Shown: positions 6,632 through 15,275, counted from the first letter of the stretch. The stretch is DNA of 18,640 bases from Oscillospiraceae bacterium (GCA_017828835.1 JAGAEK010000060.1:1-18640); one strand, 5' to 3'. The notes: generated by a model not told the origin, from the letters alone. Translations and numbers: made by a program.

Positions 6632-7918
6632 ATGTACGAAGAAAACGAAAATAATCAAGCTGAAAATATAGAAAGCGAGGAAATAATTAACGATATTCCC
6701 GAAAACACAGAGGAAGAGACGTCGGAAAGTAAAATATACAAAAAATTACGGAAAACGATGATAGGGGCAATAGCGTTTTGCTGCGCGATATCTCTGGTGA
6801 TAGGCGGTATCGGCGGAATAATAATTTCGAAAAACGCAAACAAGGTTCAAAATACAAGCTCTCAAGCAGATTCCGGAATCGACGTTACTGTGTCGAGGTC
6901 GGGAAACAGTGAAATTTCGGGGATAGCGGTACTCGATATAAAAACGTCAAACAATGAAAGTGCCGGTACTTCGGTTTCGGACGTTGCGGCAAAAGTTGAA
7001 AACAGCGTAGTTGCAATAAACGTAACGGGCATACAGAGCTATTCAGGTTTGGGCGGACAAAGGAAATATACCGTAACAAGCAGCGGTTCCGGAGTTATCA
7101 TATCGGAAGACGGATATATCGTCACGAATCACCACGTTATAGAAGGTGCAACAAAAATAACGATCATACTTTGCAGCGGCGAACAATATGAGGCGAAGAT
7201 AGTGGCGGCGGACGAGAAAAACGATATAGCGGTTTTGAAGATAGAAATAAGCGGTGCCGTTCCGGCGGTGTTCGGGGATTCCGACAAAATCATTCTCGGA
7301 GAAACTGCGATAGCGATCGGAAATCCTTTAGGTACATTCGGCGGTTCTGTTACCGCAGGTGTTATCAGCGGACTTAACCGTGAAATTAAGATAGAAAGCT
7401 CATATTTGAATTTACTGCAGACTGACGCGGCAATAAACCCCGGAAATTCAGGAGGCGGACTGTTTAACGACAGAGGCGAGTTGATCGGGATAGTAAACGC
7501 GAAATCAACAGGAACGAACGTAGAGGGCATCGGATTTGCGATACCGTCAAATGACGTGAAAAAAATCGTGGAAGATCTGGTAAGTTTCGGATACGTCAAG
7601 GGAAGACCGGACAAAGGGTTTGAGATCATTGAGATAAATTCGACGATGATGGCTATGATGTACCGTGTCGACAGGATAGGAGTTTACGTATATTCCATAA
7701 CCGAAGGAAACAACGCTTACAATGCGGGACTTCGCGTCGGAGACTGCATAGCAAATATAGACGGATACGAAATATCATCCGAGAGCGACATCGAATATAT
7801 AATGAATTCGAAAGCAGTCGGAGACAGTATAAAATTGACGGTCATAAGAGACGGCAAGAACGTCGATATCAGCTGGAACATTGAAGAATATATACCTTCC
7901 GGAGCTGTAGCAGCATAA
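6632..7918 (+). CDS. htrA: HtrA/DegP-type membrane-anchored serine protease with one PDZ domain
   Basis: A 428-residue protein. An acidic cytoplasmic N-terminus (many E, N, D) is followed by one membrane segment at about residues 43-66 (MIGAIAFCCAISLVIGGIGG), then a Ser/Gly/Thr-rich linker. The trypsin-like domain shows the catalytic triad: His168 in VTNHHVIE, Asp198 in NDIAVLKI and Ser273 in NPGNSGGGL. A single PDZ domain (about 340-415, with YVYSITEGNNAYNAGLRVGDCIANIDG) follows. This is the usual build of Gram-positive HtrA proteins, which act outside the membrane on misfolded exported proteins. SD AAGGAG lies 9-10 nt before the ATG. It stands alone between two terminators and is convergent with lon. 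No two-component regulator or CtsR gene is seen nearby. Confidence 0.92.
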   Translation: MYEENENNQAENIESEEIINDIPENTEEETSESKIYKKLRKTMIGAIAFCCAISLVIGGIGGIIISKNANKVQNTSSQADSGIDVTVSRSGNSEISGIAVLDIKTSNNESAGTSVSDVAAKVENSVVAINVTGIQSYSGLGGQRKYTVTSSGSGVIISEDGYIVTNHHVIEGATKITIILCSGEQYEAKIVAADEKNDIAVLKIEISGAVPAVFGDSDKIILGETAIAIGNPLGTFGGSVTAGVISGLNREIKIESSYLNLLQTDAAINPGNSGGGLFNDRGELIGIVNAKSTGTNVEGIGFAIPSNDVKKIVEDLVSFGYVKGRPDKGFEIIEINSTMMAMMYRVDRIGVYVYSITEGNNAYNAGLRVGDCIANIDGYEISSESDIEYIMNSKAVGDSIKLTVIRDGKNVDISWNIEEYIPSGAVAA

Positions 7919-7929
7919 AATCAAAGATT

Positions 7930-7981
7930 AAAAAAATCCCCCGACGGGACCTTAGCAGTCAACAGTCGGGGGATAATTTTT
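7930..7981. terminator. Bidirectional intrinsic terminator between htrA and lon
   Basis: ATCCCCCGAC (7936-7945) and GTCGGGGGAT (7965-7974) form a perfect 10-bp stem. On plus it is followed by AATTTTT (7975-7981); on minus the flanking A-run (7930-7936) reads as a T-run. It serves both convergent genes. Confidence 0.92.
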
Positions 7982-7986
7982 GAGTT

Positions 7987-10452
7987 TTAATTTGCTGTAA
8001 CGTTGTGTTCAATGGAAATATTGGGAAATCCGTGTGAGATATCGACTGTACCGGGGAGCGGTTTCGGAACGGATACAAGAGCGATATCAAGAGCCTGGGA
8101 GATACGTTCGATTTCGATAAATTTGACGTGTTCGATGATCTCCGGATCGACGTCAGCAAGGTCTGCGTGGTTATCCTTCGGGATCAAAACGGTAGTTACT
8201 CCGGCTCTGTAAGCTGCCATGGCTTTTTCCTTGAGACCGCCGATCGGCATTACTTTTCCGTGGAGAGAGATTTCTCCGGTCATTGCGATATCACGTTTTA
8301 CCGGTATTTCCGTAAGAGCTGAGACAAGCGCAACGCACATGGTAACTCCAGCAGAAGGACCGTCTTTCGGAACGGCACCTTCGGGCGCGTGAAGATGGAT
8401 ATCTTTGGTTTTATAAAAATCAGGTGATATCCCGAGTTCAAGGCAGTGAGCACGGACGTAGCTTACCGCAAGTTTTGCGGATTCTTTCATAACGTCTCCG
8501 AGAGAACCGGTAAGCTCGATTTTACCCGAACCTTCAAGTATCGACAGCTCGATCTGGAGTATTTCTCCTCCGACGCTAGTCCAGGCAAGCCCGTTAACGA
8601 GTCCGATCTCGTCTGTTTTTTCTATAAATTCCGGACGGAATTTTTTCGGTCCCAAGAACGCTTCAAGTTTTTCCGCGGAAACCGAAACACATTTTTCTTC
8701 GCCTGATGCAATAGCTTTTGCGACTTTGCGGCATATTGACGCGATGGTACGGTTTGCTTCTCTGACGCCGGCTTCACGGGTATAGAAGTCGGTTACGGAA
8801 TATATTGCGTCATCCGAGATTTTTATTGTTTTTGCGCTGAGTCCGTGGCGTTTTATCTGTTTCGGGATCAAGAATTTTTTGATAATATGGAATTTTTCCT
8901 CGCGGGAATAGCTTGTGAGCTCGATGATCTCCATTCTGTCACGAAGCGGAGCGGGGATGGTATCGGTAGTGTTCGCGGTAGTGATGAACAGAACTTCGCT
9001 TAAATCGAACGGTATTTCTATGTAGTGGTCGCAGAAAGCAGAGTTCTGTTCGGGATCGAGAACTTCAAGCATCGCGGAAGAAGGATCGCCTTTGAAATCG
9101 TTGCCCATTTTGTCGATTTCATCGAGAAGTATAAGAGGATTTCGGGTGTTTGCAAGTTTTATCGCATTTATGATACGCCCGGGCATTGAACCGATATAAG
9201 TTTTACGGTGTCCGCGTATATCGGATTCGTCGTGCATACCGCCGAGAGAAACTCTTGCGTATTTTCTTCCCATGGCGTTGGCGATAGATTTTGCGACCGA
9301 GGTTTTACCGACGCCGGGAGGTCCGACGAGACAGAGTATCTGTCCTTTGATATTGGGAGCGAGCTTTCTGACAGCCAGCATTTCAAGAATTCTCTCTTTG
9401 ACCTTGACGAGTCCGTAGTGGTCGCGGTCAAGCACCTTTTTCGCATTTTTGATATCAAGTTTATCGACGGTACGCTTATTCCAAGGCAGATCGAGACAAC
9501 AGTCGAGATACCCTCTTATAACGCCGGCTTCGTGGGAGTTATCGGGCATTTTATAGAGTTTTTCAGCCTCTTTTATAAGTTTTTCCTCGGATTTTTTTTC
9601 AAGTGAACAAGATTTTATTTTTGCGATATATTCTTCGACCTCATCATGGACGGTCTCACCCTCTCCGAGTTCTTCGGAAATGGCTTTCATCTGTTCGTGA
9701 AGGAAGTAATCACGCTGATTTTTGTCCATTTGTTCTTTGACTTTGTCAAAAATATCCTTTTCGAGAGAAAGTATCGAATTTTCTTTTTCGAGAACGGAAT
9801 TGATAAGTTCGAGGCGTTTGATGATATTGGATTCTTTCAAGATACGCTGTTTATCTTCGACTGTAAAATTGAGATTTCCGGCTACAAGTTCCGTGAGTGC
9901 GGTCGGATCGTCGACAGAAATAATGTTGAGAATAAGGTCTTTCGGCATTTTCGGCATAAGGTTGCAGTATTCGTCGACAAGAGATTTGACCGTACGCATA
10001 AGAGCGTCGCATAGCGCCGTTTTTTCTATACGCATTTTTTTGACCGGATATTCCTGTATTTTTGCGCAGAGATAAGGCAGGTCGGTTATGTATTCTGATG
10101 CTTTCGCACGATAAATACCTTCGACGAGCGCTTTTACGGTATCTCCCGAAGAACGCATTATCTGTTTGACCTCTGCAACGACGCCGACGTCGTATAATTC
10201 ATTCGGTTCGGGGTTGTTTGTCGAAATATTTTTTTGCGCAACAAGGAATATTTTGTGGGAGCCCTTCATGACCGCGTTCAGAGCAAGAATGGATTTCTTG
10301 CGGCCGATGTCGAGATTGAAAACTATTTTCGGGAACATTACGATCCCTCTGAGAGCGATCGCGGGCATAGTTATTATATTGTCATTGTCTGCGGCTTTTA
10401 AGATATCGGCAGACTGATCGTTTTTTTCAATACTGTTTTGAGGTTGATTCAT
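7987..10452 (-). CDS. lon: ATP-dependent protease Lon (LonA)
   Basis: An 821-residue protein of normal LonA length. The N-terminal substrate-recognition domain begins near ITMPAIALRGIVMFPKIVFNLDIGR. The AAA+ module has Walker A GPPGVGKT at residues 377-384 and Walker B NPLILLDEIDKMG. The C-terminal protease domain has the Ser-Lys dyad: Ser700 in PKDGPSAGVTM and Lys743 in GGLKEKAMAA, spaced 43 residues as in known Lon. It degrades damaged and regulatory proteins in the cytoplasm. The ATG at 10452 has AAAGGA about 10 nt upstream. It lies downstream of clpX but is separated by a strong terminator, so it is probably transcribed on its own. In the upstream gap a TATAAT lies on the minus strand (plus 10491-10496) without a clear -35. 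Confidence 0.97.
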   Translation of the reverse strand: MNQPQNSIEKNDQSADILKAADNDNIITMPAIALRGIVMFPKIVFNLDIGRKKSILALNAVMKGSHKIFLVAQKNISTNNPEPNELYDVGVVAEVKQIMRSSGDTVKALVEGIYRAKASEYITDLPYLCAKIQEYPVKKMRIEKTALCDALMRTVKSLVDEYCNLMPKMPKDLILNIISVDDPTALTELVAGNLNFTVEDKQRILKESNIIKRLELINSVLEKENSILSLEKDIFDKVKEQMDKNQRDYFLHEQMKAISEELGEGETVHDEVEEYIAKIKSCSLEKKSEEKLIKEAEKLYKMPDNSHEAGVIRGYLDCCLDLPWNKRTVDKLDIKNAKKVLDRDHYGLVKVKERILEMLAVRKLAPNIKGQILCLVGPPGVGKTSVAKSIANAMGRKYARVSLGGMHDESDIRGHRKTYIGSMPGRIINAIKLANTRNPLILLDEIDKMGNDFKGDPSSAMLEVLDPEQNSAFCDHYIEIPFDLSEVLFITTANTTDTIPAPLRDRMEIIELTSYSREEKFHIIKKFLIPKQIKRHGLSAKTIKISDDAIYSVTDFYTREAGVREANRTIASICRKVAKAIASGEEKCVSVSAEKLEAFLGPKKFRPEFIEKTDEIGLVNGLAWTSVGGEILQIELSILEGSGKIELTGSLGDVMKESAKLAVSYVRAHCLELGISPDFYKTKDIHLHAPEGAVPKDGPSAGVTMCVALVSALTEIPVKRDIAMTGEISLHGKVMPIGGLKEKAMAAYRAGVTTVLIPKDNHADLADVDPEIIEHVKFIEIERISQALDIALVSVPKPLPGTVDISHGFPNISIEHNVTAN

Positions 10453-10544
10453 TTCCGTTTCATCCTTTCCGGGAAAGATATCGTATCAATATTATACAAT
10501 ATCGGGATAAAAAAAACTATGTATATATTATTAACAAATTTGAC

Positions 10545-10575
10545 AAAAAAACCCTCCGGTAAAATATACGGAGGG
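10545..10575 (-). terminator. Intrinsic terminator after clpX
   Basis: On the minus strand CCCTCCG (complement of 10569-10575) pairs with CGGAGGG (complement of 10552-10558) around a 10-nt loop, followed by seven T (plus A-run 10545-10551). It ends the tig-clpP-clpX transcript before lon. Confidence 0.92.
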
Positions 10576-10594
10576 AATCTTTGCAAGTAAAAAA

Positions 10595-11911
10595 TCACAA
10601 ATTAGCGGAATGTTTGCGAGAGGGCAGCGTTCCGGAAGAAATAACAAGTTTGCTCGGAAGCTTGTTGTCATTATAATAGAAGACCGGATCCGATTTTCCC
10701 AATACGCAATCGGCAGTGATCGATATTTTTTCGATCTTATAATTCGAAGGAGATTCAAACATAAGATTTGAAAGCAATTCCTCCATAATAGACCTGAGTC
10801 CGCGTGCTCCGGTTTTGCGTTCTATTGCTTTTTTTGCGATTTCAACGAGAGCGTCATCCGAAAACTCGAGAGTGATACCGTCTAATTCGAAAAGCTTAGT
10901 GTATTGTTTTACAAGTGAGTTTTTCGGTTTTGAAAGGATATTGATAAGCATCTCGATATCGAGAGGGCTGAGAACGCTGATCACGGGTATCCTTCCGACG
11001 AGCTCCGGAATGAGTCCGAATTTCACCAAATCGTGAGGTGTAACGCTTTTCAGAAGGGCGTCCATCTCTTTGGAATGCGGATCACGCAGATTCGATCCGA
11101 ATCCGATCGAAGATTTATCGACACGTTTTTCGATTATTTTATCGATGCCTTCGAAAGCTCCGCCGCATATAAAAAGTATGTTTGAGGTATCGATTTGTAT
11201 AAATTCCTGTTGAGGGTGCTTACGTCCGCCGGAAGGAGGAACGTTTGCGACCGTACCTTCAAGAATTTTGAGCAGCGCTTGCTGTACGCCTTCGCCGCTG
11301 ACGTCGCGTGTGATCGAGACGTTTTCCGACTTGCGCGCGATCTTGTCGATCTCGTCGATATAGATGATACCGTGTTCGGCGCGATCGATGTCAAAATCAG
11401 CCGCTTGAATAAGACGGAGAAGTATATTTTCGACGTCTTCTCCGACGTAGCCGGCTTCGGTGAGAGTAGTGGCGTCTGCTATTGCGATAGGTACGTCAAG
11501 AATGGATGCGAGCGTCTGTGCGAGATACGTTTTGCCGACACCGGTAGGACCGAGGAGCAATACGTTGCTTTTCTGAAGCTGTACGTCGTCGGAAGAGCCG
11601 AAATATATACGTTTATAATGGTTATAAACTGCAACTGACAAACTGATTTTCGCGTCGTCCTGTCCGATGACGTATTCGTCGAGCAGTTTTTTTATTTCTT
11701 TCGGCTTCGGCACGTGGATCTCGAGAGTTTCTTTAACTGCGTTTGGCTTTTGCGGACGCTTATTTCCGTTGTTGTCGACAATGCTTTGGCAAAGTTCGAC
11801 GCATTCGTTGCAAATACAAACTCCGGGGCCTGCGATCATTCTGGAAACCTGATCTTGGGTTTTACCGCAGAAAGAACAGACAAGGAGTCTTTCATCATCA
11901 TTTTTAGACAT
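10595..11911 (-). CDS. clpX: ATP-dependent Clp protease ATP-binding subunit ClpX
   Basis: A 438-residue protein. The N-terminal zinc-binding domain has CSFC (Cys12, Cys15) and CNEC (Cys34, Cys37). The AAA+ domain has Walker A GPTGVGKT (121-128), Walker B GIIYIDEIDKIAR, the GYVGEDVEN pore-loop segment, and an SSIGFGSN segment near 265-272 that matches the IGF loop used to dock on ClpP. The C-terminal part, EIAKKAIERKTGARGLRSIMEELL, is the sensor-2 region. It unfolds substrates and feeds them to ClpP. SD GGAGG lies 5-6 nt before the ATG. Only 21 nt separate it from clpP upstream, so they form one operon. Confidence 0.97.
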   Translation of the reverse strand: MSKNDDERLLVCSFCGKTQDQVSRMIAGPGVCICNECVELCQSIVDNNGNKRPQKPNAVKETLEIHVPKPKEIKKLLDEYVIGQDDAKISLSVAVYNHYKRIYFGSSDDVQLQKSNVLLLGPTGVGKTYLAQTLASILDVPIAIADATTLTEAGYVGEDVENILLRLIQAADFDIDRAEHGIIYIDEIDKIARKSENVSITRDVSGEGVQQALLKILEGTVANVPPSGGRKHPQQEFIQIDTSNILFICGGAFEGIDKIIEKRVDKSSIGFGSNLRDPHSKEMDALLKSVTPHDLVKFGLIPELVGRIPVISVLSPLDIEMLINILSKPKNSLVKQYTKLFELDGITLEFSDDALVEIAKKAIERKTGARGLRSIMEELLSNLMFESPSNYKIEKISITADCVLGKSDPVFYYNDNKLPSKLVISSGTLPSRKHSANL

Positions 11912-11932
11912 ATCGTCCTCCGTGGTGGAAAA

Positions 11933-12514
11933 TTATCTGTGAGTTATAACGGCATCGATGAGTCCGTAGGACTTAGCTTCGTCAGCCATCATAAAGTTAT
12001 CTCTTTCGGTATCGAGTTCGATAACCGAAACGGGCTTCTCGGTATTTTTCGCGAGGATCATATTGAGACGGGCTCTCATTTTGAGGAGTCTTTCGGCGTG
12101 TATTTTGATATCGCTTGCCTGCCCTTGCATACCTCCGAGAGGCTGATGGATCATAATTTCGCTGTTAGGCAGCGCAAGACGTTTGCCCTTTGCACCGGAG
12201 GAGAGAAGGAACGCGGCCATCGACGCCGCCATACCTATACAGATGGTGGAGACGTCAGGTTTGATATATTGCATGGTGTCATAGATAGCCATGCCCGCGG
12301 TAACTGATCCGCCGGGGCTGTTGATATAGAGTTGGATATCTTTGTCGGGGTCCTGGTTTTCGAGGTAAAGAAGCTGGGCGGTTACGACGCTTGCCGTGGC
12401 GTCGGTTATTTCTTCTCCGAGAATTATGATACGGTCATTAAGAAGGCGGGAGAAAATATCATAAGAACGCTCGCCTCTGTTCGTCTGTTCTACTACCATT
12501 GGTACTAAACTCAT
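11933..12514 (-). CDS. clpP: ATP-dependent Clp protease proteolytic subunit ClpP
   Basis: A 193-residue serine peptidase of normal length. The catalytic triad is visible as Ser98 (GMAASMAA), His123 (MIHQPLGG) and Asp172 (ERDNFM), almost the numbering of E. coli ClpP. The N-terminal MSLVPMVVEQTNRGERSYDIFSRLL matches the family, whose first residues are processed off. It assembles into a 14-subunit barrel capped by ClpX. The start at 12514 is chosen because GGAGG lies 9 nt upstream; the frame continues seven codons further (to 12535), but that extension would contain the ribosome binding site. It lies between tig and clpX in the classic order. Confidence 0.97.
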   Translation of the reverse strand: MSLVPMVVEQTNRGERSYDIFSRLLNDRIIILGEEITDATASVVTAQLLYLENQDPDKDIQLYINSPGGSVTAGMAIYDTMQYIKPDVSTICIGMAASMAAFLLSSGAKGKRLALPNSEIMIHQPLGGMQGQASDIKIHAERLLKMRARLNMILAKNTEKPVSVIELDTERDNFMMADEAKSYGLIDAVITHR

Positions 12515-12570
12515 AAAAAGATGCCTCCAATACATTGTTTTTAAAATAGTTTAGTTGAGTTAAAGAGAAA

Positions 12571-13905
12571 TTATTCAGCTTTTTTGGGTTTATCAGTGGA
12601 TTTTTTTGTTTTGGTTTCGGACTTAGGAGTTTCATCGGCTTTAGCGGCAGTTTTTGAAGTTTTGGCAGGCGCTTTAGCCGGAGCTTTAGCTGCTTTTGCG
12701 GGAGCTTCAGCGGTTTTAGCCGCAGCTTTAGTTGTTTTAGCTGTTTTTGCGGGTGCTTCGGCGGCTTTAGCGGCGGTTTTGGTCGTTTTAGCTGCTTTTA
12801 CGGGTGCTTCGGCGGATTCGTCAGCCGGTTTTGCTTTAGGTGCGGCTTTTTTCTTGGCGGTTTTGGGCTTTGCCGCGTCTTCCGCGGATTTTTCGGTTAT
12901 AACGGCGCTGTTTTTGATGAGGTCGATCGCTTTGTTTGCGGCGGCGTCTGCGGAAATATCCTCAATGGGGATAAATTTCTTGACTTCGTCGATATTGATC
13001 TTATAAGAGTCGGCGATCTTCTGATACTCGGCGTCGATTTCACTTTGGTCAACGGTAATATTTTCTTTCTTGACGATAGTTTCGAGAGCAAGTCTCATTT
13101 TGACCTGATTTACGGCCTGCTCACGGAAAGTTTCTTTGAATGTTTTTTCATCTGAGCCGGTGTATTTGAGATAGTCCTTCATACTGAGTTTCTGAGCGTT
13201 GAGACGGCGTTCGAAATCAGAGGCCAATTCGTTGATCTTGTTTTCGAACATAACTTCGGGGATCTCTCCCTTGAGGTTATCGGTGATCGTTTGGACGAGT
13301 TTGTTTTCAACGGCGTTTTGAGATTCGGCGTCGAATTTTTCTCTGAGTTTTCTGGAAATATCTTCTTTAAGATCATCGAGAGTGTCGAATTCGCTCACGT
13401 CTTTTGCAAATTCGTCGTCGACGACAGGATACTGACGTGTTTTGATCTCGTGGAGTTTTACTTTGAATACGCTGGGTTTGCCTTTCAGATCGTCAACGTG
13501 ATAATCCTCGGGGAAAGTTACGTTGACTTCGAATTCTTCACCGACGCTGTGTCCGACGATTTGAGTTTCAAAACCGGGGATGAATTGGTTTGAACCGAGG
13601 GTAAGGTGATATTTTTCGGCTTTACCGCCTTTGAAGGGAACACCGTCAATAAAGCCCTCGAAATCCATAAGTACCATATCTCCGTCGGCGGCGGGACGGT
13701 CGGAAGCGTCGACGACTCTCGCGCCTCTGTTGCGGAGTTTTTCGATCTCTTCATTTATATCGGCGTCGGTTACTTGTTTTACTATTTTGTCAACGGCAAT
13801 GCCTTTGTAACCGTCGATGTCGCATTCCGGTTTGGTTACGACGACGGCTTTAAACTCGAAGCCCTCTTTGCCGACCGAAACGATCTCTACGCTCGGATGA
13901 TCCAC
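12571..13905 (-). CDS. tig: Trigger factor, main part after a frameshift (PPIase and C-terminal chaperone domains)
   Basis: This is the body of the tig gene; the true gene runs 12571-14168 and is split by a one-base frameshift near 14010. The frame is open up to the shift; 13905 (GTG) is only the first start-like codon. It contains the FKBP-type PPIase domain (GDMVLMDFEGFIDGVPFKGG, then LGSNQFIPGFETQIVG) and the chaperone arms (PEVMFENKINELASDFERRL, then KMRLALETIVKKENI). Trigger factor binds the ribosome exit tunnel and nascent chains. After AVIT comes a tail of about 107 residues made mostly of K, A, P, T, E, with three 17-residue repeats of the type EAPxKxAKTTKxAAKxA. The restored protein would be 532 residues, against the usual ~430, the tail accounting for the excess. 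It is followed by clpP after 56 nt with no terminator between. Confidence 0.88.
   Translation of the reverse strand: MDHPSVEIVSVGKEGFEFKAVVVTKPECDIDGYKGIAVDKIVKQVTDADINEEIEKLRNRGARVVDASDRPAADGDMVLMDFEGFIDGVPFKGGKAEKYHLTLGSNQFIPGFETQIVGHSVGEEFEVNVTFPEDYHVDDLKGKPSVFKVKLHEIKTRQYPVVDDEFAKDVSEFDTLDDLKEDISRKLREKFDAESQNAVENKLVQTITDNLKGEIPEVMFENKINELASDFERRLNAQKLSMKDYLKYTGSDEKTFKETFREQAVNQVKMRLALETIVKKENITVDQSEIDAEYQKIADSYKINIDEVKKFIPIEDISADAAANKAIDLIKNSAVITEKSAEDAAKPKTAKKKAAPKAKPADESAEAPVKAAKTTKTAAKAAEAPAKTAKTTKAAAKTAEAPAKAAKAPAKAPAKTSKTAAKADETPKSETKTKKSTDKPKKAE
12658..12810 (-). repeat. Three tandem 51-bp coding repeats in the tig tail
   Basis: Units begin at 12810, 12759 and 12708 (minus strand), each opening with a GAA-GC-CC-GC/GT pattern that encodes EAPxK. 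The first two encode EAPVKAAKTTKTAAKAA and EAPAKTAKTTKAAAKTA; the third diverges after EAPAKAAK into AP-rich sequence. The reading frame is preserved, so expansion and loss by slippage would change tail length in 17-residue steps. Confidence 0.75.
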
Positions 13906-13961
13906 CGGAGTGATGTTTGCTTCCTGAACGGCGGCGGCGTAAGCTTCGGGATAATAATCGT

Positions 13962-14168
13962 TTACGGCGTCCTCATAGAAAACGCTTTCACCATAGAGCT
14001 TTTCGATATATGACGGGGAGCTTTACCTTTTCTGAATCCCTGTACGTTGATTTTACCGACGTTTTTTCTGTAAGCTTTTGCAATGGCGGCTTCAAACTCG
14101 TCGGCGTTTACCGTTACGGTAAGCTCATATTTATTTGTTTCGATTTTGTTTAATGATTTCAGACTCAT
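13962..14168 (-). CDS. tig: Trigger factor N-terminal fragment (ribosome-binding part), ends at frameshift
   Basis: Starts at the true tig ATG (14168) with AGGAGG 8 nt upstream. It encodes MSLKSLNKIETNKYELTVTV and the ribosome-binding signature GFRKGKAPR at about residues 44-52. After His53 the frame departs from the family: it reads ISKSSMVKAFSMRTP and stops at 13962. The -1 frame at that point reads YIEKLYGESVFYEDAVNDYY, the expected continuation, and leads without a stop into the main part. This is therefore not a separate gene. Either the DNA has lost one base, the read is wrong by one base, or, less likely, ribosomes shift here. Confidence 0.85.
   Translation of the reverse strand: MSLKSLNKIETNKYELTVTVNADEFEAAIAKAYRKNVGKINVQGFRKGKAPRHISKSSMVKAFSMRTP
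14008..14015 (-). other. tig: Single-base frameshift in tig
   Basis: The minus strand reads CGT CAT ATA TCG. The family needs CGT CAx TAT ATC GAA, so one base is missing in the ATATAT stretch. No classic X-XXY-YYZ slippery heptamer lies at this point, which argues against programmed frameshifting. Confidence 0.85.
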
Positions 14169-14301
14169 GTGAAATTCCTCCTATAATGCCATAATATCTC
14201 AACCTATTAAGTATATCATAAGAAATATAAAATTTCCATACTATTTTTATTATTTTTGAAAATAAAATAAAGTAAAACCGAAAAATATCCGAAAATTCAG
14301 T

Positions 14302-14991
14302 TTAAAAGACACGAAAAGGGCTGAAATTAAGATAATCAGCCGAGACGAGGGCGAAGTTTATTCCGAAAAAATCGCCTTGCAAAGCAAAACGGCAGCCGTC
14401 GGAATGGATGTGGCCGTAGAAACATTTTTTGATTTGGTGTTTTTGAAGTACTTCCATTATTTCTCCGCAGATCGCATCGGTATAAACGGGAGGATAATGC
14501 AGGAACGCGATAACTTCTTCCGCGCCGGCTTTTTTCGCTTCACAAATCGACCTGTCGAGGCGCATTGCCTCGCGCGCGGCTATTTTTTTGTCGTGGGGTT
14601 CGGAATCCAGAGCGATCCACCCGCGAGTCGCGGCGATCCCGATATTGCCGAAGCAAAGTCCGGAATTATGTATCACGGAAAAAGAGTTAAAATTGTTTTT
14701 TTCGAAAAAGGCGTTGATTTTGCTTTTTGTTGACCACCAGTAATCATGGTTTCCTTTAACAAGATATTTTTTTCCGGGAAGCGAATTTATGAAACGGAAG
14801 TCTTCCGAAGCCTCTTCAAGCGTCATTCCCCATGATATATCTCCGAGCAATATAACGGAGTCGGATTCGGTTATTTTTTCTTTCCAGGCGCGCTCAAGCC
14901 GCAAAACGTAATTTTCCCAACCGTGGAAAACGTCCATTTTTTTATCGGCGGAAAGCGAAAGATGAAGATCACCTATAACGAAAAGCGACAT
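14302..14991 (-). CDS. Calcineurin-like metallophosphoesterase
   Basis: A 229-residue protein with the full metal-site set of the superfamily: Asp8 and His10 (GDLHLS), Asp51 (GDISWG), Asn81-His82-Asp83 (GNHDYWW), His165 (LHYPP), and His194/His196 (GHIHSDG). The GDISWGM and ATRGW wording is typical of a Firmicutes/Clostridia group annotated only as phosphohydrolase; the substrate is unknown. No signal peptide or membrane segment, so cytoplasmic. SD AAAGGAG lies 7 nt before the ATG at 14991. It lies upstream of tig with a 133-bp AT-rich gap that shows no clear terminator or promoter, so co-transcription with tig is possible but unproven. Confidence 0.9.
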   Translation of the reverse strand: MSLFVIGDLHLSLSADKKMDVFHGWENYVLRLERAWKEKITESDSVILLGDISWGMTLEEASEDFRFINSLPGKKYLVKGNHDYWWSTKSKINAFFEKNNFNSFSVIHNSGLCFGNIGIAATRGWIALDSEPHDKKIAAREAMRLDRSICEAKKAGAEEVIAFLHYPPVYTDAICGEIMEVLQKHQIKKCFYGHIHSDGCRFALQGDFFGINFALVSADYLNFSPFRVF

Positions 14992-15089
14992 TGGATCGCT
15001 CCTTTCGAAAAAGTATAAAACAAAACTAAAAAGGAATAATAAAAACAGTCGGGAGATCCGATAATATAAAATCAGGGGGTATACGAAAT

Positions 15090-15266
15090 ATGAAAGAAAA
15101 TAAGAATAGCTGCGAATGTATAGACGGGATAAGGTGCAAAGTCGAGAACTGCGTCTACAACAAAGAAGGGTGTCAATGCACTGCGTCAGAGATCACGGTA
15201 GGACCCGCTCACGCCTGCACGAGTTCCGATACGGTTTGCGCAACGTTCAAGCCGTCGAAGAAATAA
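15090..15266 (+). CDS. Small cysteine-rich DUF1540 protein
   Basis: A 58-residue open reading frame beginning MKENKNSCECIDGIRCKVEN. Eight cysteines lie at positions 8, 10, 16, 21, 28, 30, 43 and 50. The spacing and the words CKVENCVYN, C.CTASEITVG and DTVCATFKP match the DUF1540 family of small, probably metal-binding proteins common in Firmicutes. No function is established. The ribosome binding site AGGGGG ends 10 nt before the ATG, and AT-rich sequence (GATAATATAAAATC) upstream may hold a -10 box. It is the only plus-strand gene between 8 kb and the right edge, and is convergent with yraN. Confidence 0.85.
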   Translation: MKENKNSCECIDGIRCKVENCVYNKEGCQCTASEITVGPAHACTSSDTVCATFKPSKK

Positions 15267-15275
15267 GACCCAACC

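Noticed and set aside
10453..10594. CtsR or CIRCE heat-shock operator before lon
   Set aside because: Only one half-site-like GTCAAA is present on the minus strand; no tandem CtsR heptads and no 9-bp CIRCE inverted repeat were seen here or before tig and clpP.
12584..13006. Plus-strand open frame with long Ala/Val/Leu runs that looks like a membrane protein
   Set aside because: It is the antisense of the Lys/Ala/Pro repeat tail of trigger factor; the apparent hydrophobic repeats are a by-product.
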